Shown: positions 59,544 to 64,000 of the stretch, piece by piece
Position numbering within the stretch: position 1 is the stretch's first letter
How the letters are laid out: each line of letters begins with the position of its first letter
Assembly: GCA_036768485.1 (NCBI GenBank)
Contig: JAVLUZ010000342.1
Location: 520,911-584,910 of the forward strand
DNA: 64,000 bases
DNA from: Mermis nigrescens
Lineage: Eukaryota; Nematoda; Enoplea; Mermithida; Mermithidae
Direction: 5' to 3'
Notes under the pieces: generated by a model
What the model saw: only the letters and a program-made list of their open reading frames with translations
Databases searched by the model: none
What the model was told of the DNA's origin: nothing
Translations under genes and position numbers: made by a program

Positions 59544-60079
59544 GAACACACAATTACTCATTTCGGCGCGGAGCGCCAAAAATTTTTCGAATTTTAGACC
59601 TTTTTTGCAATTTTTGACTCTCCAAAAATCGTTGTACATTATGAACAAAGACGGTCTCCAGAAGTTTTTGTATATCGGGAAAAATCTTTGCCGAATACGA
59701 AAAAACGCTGCTTCCATGCGTAAGATTTTGCCGGAAATGGGGTTGGGGGTGTCGACCCTGATGTGCCCTACTTTTGGAACCCCGGTTTCGGCACTTTGGA
59801 CTACCCCCATGTCGGAGAAACTTTCAACGGAACCGTGGTCAGCTTCTCATATGAATAATGGGGTACCCAGTTCCCGAGCCCCTAAATCCCCTTAAGTGGG
59901 AGAAATTTAGCATGAAACGGGGTTAAAGGTGTTCACCCTAATGGGCTCTACTTTGGAAACCCCGGTTCCGGTGCTTTGGATCGTTTATGTCTCCGTTTCC
60001 GGCTTTTACACATCGTTTCTGTTTCCGGATTTTACCCATCGTTTCCGTTTCGATGCTTGGACTTGCTGTCAGCAAGAAG

Positions 60080-60248
60080 CAGGCACATAGCCCAGGGGAA
60101 ATAGAAGGGTCCGGCTGGACCCCCCAAAATTCAGTAGATAGGACTATTTAAACGTTATTTTGTGCTGTTTTTTGCCATTTTGGGCTTACATACTCCCCAA
60201 GATTGGTGTTGGTTCCTCACCAAAATAGGACGGCCAGTTACGTGCCTG
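60080..60248. mobile_element. CAGGCACGTAGC-family MITE
   Basis: The ends are CAGGCACATAGC and, inverted, CAGGCACGTAACTGGCC. GGACCCCCCAAAATTC and a C-run block are inside. No clear target duplication. Confidence 0.7.
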
Positions 60249-60742
60249 GCCAGTAGTAGTATTACGTGGGTCAGTCAGATACCGCGGGTAAACACCCAAA
60301 CCTACATTTATGTGTGCTTTATTCCTATTAACTCTTTTGACCTCTGGTTTATTGCACTTCACATACAACATTCTCCTATAGTCTGTTTCTTCTTCTGAAA
60401 TTTTCCCAAATAATCAGGCTACAAAAGCGGTTTAAATTGTTGGTGCAGTAATGCGGCTCAAAACATGCATACGTCTCTATATGACTCAACATACTGTAAT
60501 ATATCATATTTATTGTATTAGTTTAAAACACTTTTGTAAGCGCTTCAAACTGTTTCAAAAACCTCAAGGTTAAATGAACCAGACTATAGGTCCAGGCGAC
60601 CATATTTACACTTTATTATCTTTTGGTTCCTTTATCTTGCAAATTATCTTAATTTTTTATCTTTATCTTTTAGATTTTAAAATTTCAACTTTATCTATCT
60701 TTTATCTTGCAAAAATTCCTTATCTTTTACAACACTAGTAAG
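60249..60742. other. No recognised gene
   Basis: AT-rich DNA with a T-rich TATCTTTTATCTT tract near 60640-60730. Confidence 0.5.
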
Positions 60743-60835
60743 CACACCTGGGCGTGGAGGGTATGCACGCCCCCCCAGAATTCAATTTTTGAAATTGTTC
60801 TTGCACCCCCAGGATTTTCTTGCTGCCCACGTGTG
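60743..60835. mobile_element. CATACGTGGGC-family MITE, internally deleted
   Basis: It keeps both ends (CACACCTGGGCGTGG and TGCTGCCCACGTGTG) in 93 bp. GTAAG occurs at both flanks. Confidence 0.7.
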
Positions 60836-61390
60836 AGGGTAAGTACGTAAAACCAAATTTTTAGCAGATCGCTTGTGCGCTGAAAATTGATTTTGCTCAA
60901 GCCAAACAGCTTTCCAAAATGCAATAGATGCAACGAAAGGACTCATTTATTGAACAGATATAATTTGACACAAAGTATACATACAAACGTGGAAAAAATT
61001 GCCCAATGAATCAAGACGGGTCTTTTGTTTCACTTCCAGAGCCGTTGGTCTCTTTCGAGTCTTTCGATACTGATTCATTCCGTTTGGCAATTAGTTTTTC
61101 CCACGGATCTTTGATCATTTCCTCACTCACGTATTCGTTAATGCGGAAATCGGAACTTGAGTTCTGCAACGAAAAGTTCAAATTGAAAAATATTTCAAAA
61201 ACAATAGCGCGCAGGCTGGAACAAGCAACATATTCCGATATTAAAACAAAATACAGTAAAAAAATGGTAGCTGAAAAAGCCCAAAGAGCACAGTTTTAAC
61301 GATTTCTAGAAAAAATGGACAACTTTGGTGGGTTTGCCGCATCGCAGCCACGCGTGGATGTGAAGGAATGGAGAAGCTATGGGTATATAC

Positions 61391-61613
61391 CATACGTGGG
61401 CAGCACCAAAATTCTGGGGGGGGGGTGCGAGAATTTTCAAAGGTAAAAAAATGGCCTTTTAGATGGTGGTATGACGAAAAAACCCAATTTTTAACGATTC
61501 TCATCCAGCACTATCCATTGGCATCGAAAAATTGTGAAAAGAACAAAAAAATTCCAAAAATGTAATTGTGGGGGGGGGGGGGTATTTTGGTTTCTTGGGA
61601 GGGGGAGTGCATA
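61391..61613. mobile_element. CATACGTGGGC-family MITE, right end lost
   Basis: The left end CATACGTGGGCAGCACC and the family core are present. It is cut where TAGTGATCGACCGG begins at 61616. Confidence 0.7.
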
Positions 61614-61615
61614 GC

Positions 61616-61730
61616 TAGTGATCGACCGGAGCGGCCAAAATGGCCGGAGCTGGAGATCCGGCCGGAGCCGGATTGGACCATGTTGCTCCGGCCGGAGCCG
61701 GAGAAATATTATTTTACACGTGTGGATAGA
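61616..61730. mobile_element. Solitary TAGTGATCGACCGG hAT-like end
   Basis: The terminus is identical to that of the 4163-6662 element for 14 bp, followed by its own CCGGAGCC/GGCCGGAGC repeats. The right end was not found. Confidence 0.6.
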
Positions 61731-61809
61731 TCGTGCATCTTTGTGATCAAGACCTAGACCATAATGCACATGCATCTTAACTGCATACCAGCTAGTTAGT
61801 TATGTAAAA

Positions 61810-62597
61810 GGGAATCCGGACAATTCGTAGGAAGACAATTCGTAGGAGGACAACTGGTAGGATGACAATTCGTAGGAAGACAATTTGTTGTATAGGTCAA
61901 TTGGTAGGATACCAACTAGTAGGTATCGTATGTACATAATCGGAGGTAGTAATTAGGCAAAGAGAGTGCAGTATGGTAAACAAGAGGCAAAAATTGGTTA
62001 ATTTCGGTCAACATATTACAGTGGTCAAAATCATTTACGGTTTAATGCCAGGTTGTGGTCGCTATTTTTCATGATTTCGTTGACTTGTTGCTAAATGTCC
62101 GAATTTAACTCGACTGGGCATGGAAAAAAAGCTATTCTTTGACGGATATACCTGACAAAAATCAGTTCTTCGAAACATATCTCACAAAGTAACTTGCTCT
62201 GAAAACAAACGTATTTTAAGAACACAGCACAGCAATGTTCTTAAGTAGCGAAAGCTTGAACCACTTTGAAAGCCATACATGTAACAGGGAGATGGGGGCA
62301 TAAAACATGAAAATTTTAGTAATTTATCGCCATTTTTGGGCCAAAATCGCACAATAATAAAAATATCCCTTAGAAGACCATTGCTCTGGTCGCATTGACC
62401 CTCTCCTTCAACTGAGCATGATTTTTGTGCTGTTCGTATGATTAAACTTCATATAATTTTATTTCATCTATCATGGTACTGCATCCTACGAATTGTCCTA
62501 CGACCAATTGTCCTATCCTACAAATCGTCATCCTACCAATTGCCCTCCTACCAGTTGACGATCTACGAATTGTCTTCCTACGAATTGTCCTAGACCC
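61810..62597. mobile_element. 788-bp Mutator-like MITE with GACAATTCGTAGGA repeats
   Basis: The ends GGGAATCCGGACAATTCG and, inverted, GGGTCTAGGACAATTCG are flanked by ATGTAAAA exactly (61802-61809 and 62598-62605; nine bases if the adjacent G is counted). Each end holds five to seven GACAATTCGTAGGA-type units in tandem. An 8-9 bp duplication fits hAT or Mutator-like elements. Confidence 0.8.
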
Positions 62598-62747
62598 ATG
62601 TAAAAGATGTTAAAGCATGATTGTGTGTGATTTTATATACTTAGCTACGTTACATACTTTATTATGTTCAGTGAACCACAGCAACAATATCTGGAAAATC
62701 AGTATGGCATGTGCAGTGCAGGCCAGACTGCATCTTATGCTGCTCTA

Positions 62748-63131
62748 CAGTGTTTTTTGTACTCGGCAAAAATGTTTATCGATGTACAAAGACTTTTGGG
62801 GACCGTCTTCGTATTTGTACAAGGATATTTGGGAAGACCTAAATTGCAAAAAGGTCTGAAATTCGCAATAAATTTCTGGCGCTTCACGCCTAAATGAGTA
62901 ATTGTGTGTTCTATATATCTTTATAATGGCAGAAATTGCATTTAAAAAGGAAAAATGTCAAATTTTTGGGGCGCTTTGCGCCGCTTTAAGACGATTCTCA
63001 GGGATTTTTGACTGTAGAGACGCAGAAATTAGCTAAAATACACTACAAAAAGTCGAACAACTCTGTTTTTACTACACTAAAATCGCTACTGTACCATATC
63101 AGAGTACCCAAAAATTTGTGTGTACCAAATG
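62748..63131. mobile_element. TTTTTTGTAC hairpin repeat, one end lost
   Basis: Reverse orientation. It starts CAGTGTTTTTTGTACTCGGC and stops at GTGTACCAAATG where another element begins. Hairpins near 62876 and 62970 (GGCGCTTTGCGCC). Confidence 0.7.
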
Positions 63132-63133
63132 TA

Positions 63134-63500
63134 CAGGGTGGCCCATTTATATATTACCTATTTTGTTTTCCTTGTTCTCCTATATGAACAACAGTTTTTG
63201 TCCAAACAACATAAAAATTTCACCAGTCAATAATGCATACATAAAAGTTTTATTTTACAAAGTTTTCAATTGTCAATTCATTATTTCATAACCTGTGAAA
63301 TTCTACGTGATCGCTAAGTAGCAACAACATTCAGTTGAAGGTTTTCGGCGAATTTCGACTGTTACTTAATCGAAAGAGTTTATACGTAATTTTTCCAACT
63401 CCTGAATGTTTAATGGGCGCGTTGTGTGTGCTTCATCAGATTTGCAGAGTCCCAAAGAAAAATTGCACGATATTTACTGAGGAATATAATAAGGCCAAGG
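63134..63500 (-). mobile_element. Mariner-like 3' end
   Basis: It begins TA|CAGGGTGGCCCATTTATAT. The minus strand shows a broken frame with RPLNIQELEKLRI, resembling the C-terminal region of mariner transposases. The other end was not found. Confidence 0.4.
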
Positions 63501-63505
63501 CTGGA

Positions 63506-63892
63506 TGAGTCGCAGATCTGGGGAGCAGGGGTTTCTTACCCCAGAAAAAATTTCACCCACCCAGAATTGGCGATTTCTTGAAAATTTTCAAAAACCTTCT
63601 AAAAAGTTGTAGAAAAGGAGCTTTTTAAAGCGTTTTGGCTATCTATTTGCTCGAAATTGCCAAATTTTCGGCGCTTGCCGCCATTATACTCATAATTTAA
63701 CTATATTTTGTTCAATTTGTTCCGACTTTTTCTAATTTTTTTCCGGAATTTGTTTATGTTTTTATACCTTAGAATGATTGAGCATCGTCAGAAACGCTGA
63801 AAAACGATGTTTTGACTCGTGCCTTCCAGTTTTGGGCCCAAAAAGGCTTTCATAATCCCAACCTCCTCAGAATTCCCATGCTGTGCATGTAT
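63506..63892. mobile_element. Decayed CATACATG-family MITE
   Basis: It has the ACCCAGAATTGGCGATTT, GGCGCTTGCCGCC (63671) and CAGAATTCCCATGCTGTGCA blocks in order, with diverged ends. Confidence 0.6.
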
Positions 63893-64000
63893 ATTTGCGG
63901 ATCGCCCTCCATTCATTGACCGAGTAGTTTTCTCAACTTGTCACCGTTTGATTTTTCCTCTGGGGTTTATTAAATCCAAAGGGTATGCAACTAAATGCAC

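Larger units (their letters stand above)
55003..59711. mobile_element. TTTTTTGTAC hairpin repeat split by an LTR element
   Basis: The left half starts GCAGCGTTTTTTTGTAC and the right half ends TACGAAAAAACGCTGC. TTCCAT flanks exactly (54997-55002 and 59712-59717). Without the LTR element it is about 460 bp, the usual length. It is inserted in one satellite unit. Confidence 0.88.
52763..60055. repeat. Large inverted array of ~180-bp satellite units
   Basis: Units with GGGGTACCCCATTATTCATA, CCGTCGGGGGTTTCTCCGCC, CCGGAACCGGGGTTCCCCAA and TGAAGGGG blocks repeat every 173-184 bp. They run in one orientation from about 52850 to 54050 and in the opposite from 54055 to 55002, then 59712 to 59985. The outer ends (52776-52826 and 59988-60050) are inverted copies rich in CGGAAACGGAAACG. 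The gap is the insertion at 55003-59711. Confidence 0.85.

Overview
The window is eukaryotic and almost certainly comes from an invertebrate animal. Genes are split by long introns with GT/AG borders, the DNA is AT-rich, and nearly all of the rest is transposable elements at many stages of decay. I could not place the animal more precisely. No bacterial operon, rRNA, tRNA or CRISPR array was seen.

One host gene is present and complete. A seven-exon gene on the + strand (19325-43566) encodes a 452-residue SAM-domain sphingomyelin synthase-related protein (SAMD8/SMSr type, ceramide phosphoethanolamine synthase). I assembled it exon by exon: all six introns have GT/AG borders, the phases match at every junction, and the conserved family motifs D1 to D4 with the His/His/Asp catalytic triad are intact. 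Its introns are packed with MITEs. Four 46-bp tandem repeats, three of them with a perfect TGACGTCA site, lie just upstream of the start codon.

1-3782: foldback element with hAT-like ends, holding a TACGAGT-rich MITE with a trinucleotide repeat and a CATACATG-family MITE. 3783-9096: a CR1/Jockey-like LINE (minus strand) cut by a 2.5-kb hAT-like element near its stop codon and by a 1.1-kb element inside the reverse transcriptase, plus a second LINE fragment. 9355-11072: palindromic Tc1-like MITE, a short-period tandem repeat and a hairpin-bearing repeat. 11962-17475: a Penelope-like element (minus strand) with RT and GIY-YIG endonuclease, terminal repeats and a 2.3-kb long-TIR insertion. 17480-19085: no recognised gene. 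19086-43566: the SAMD8 gene and its intronic repeats. 43567-50990: MITEs, a long TA repeat and unrecognised sequence. 50990-51830: relic of a Polinton-type DNA polymerase. 51960-52350: short tandem repeat. 52763-60055: a large inverted array of ~180-bp units, interrupted by a 460-bp foldback element that in turn carries a complete LTR retroelement with gag and an envelope-like gene but no pol. 60080-64000: further MITEs, a Mutator-like element and a mariner-like end.

The most unusual observations are a GGCGC-GAA-GCGCC hairpin that recurs inside several otherwise unrelated repeat families, the gag-plus-env element lacking pol, the three-deep nesting inside an inverted satellite, several insertions whose removal restores an interrupted reading frame, and a MITE that duplicated the splice donor of SAMD8 exon 1.
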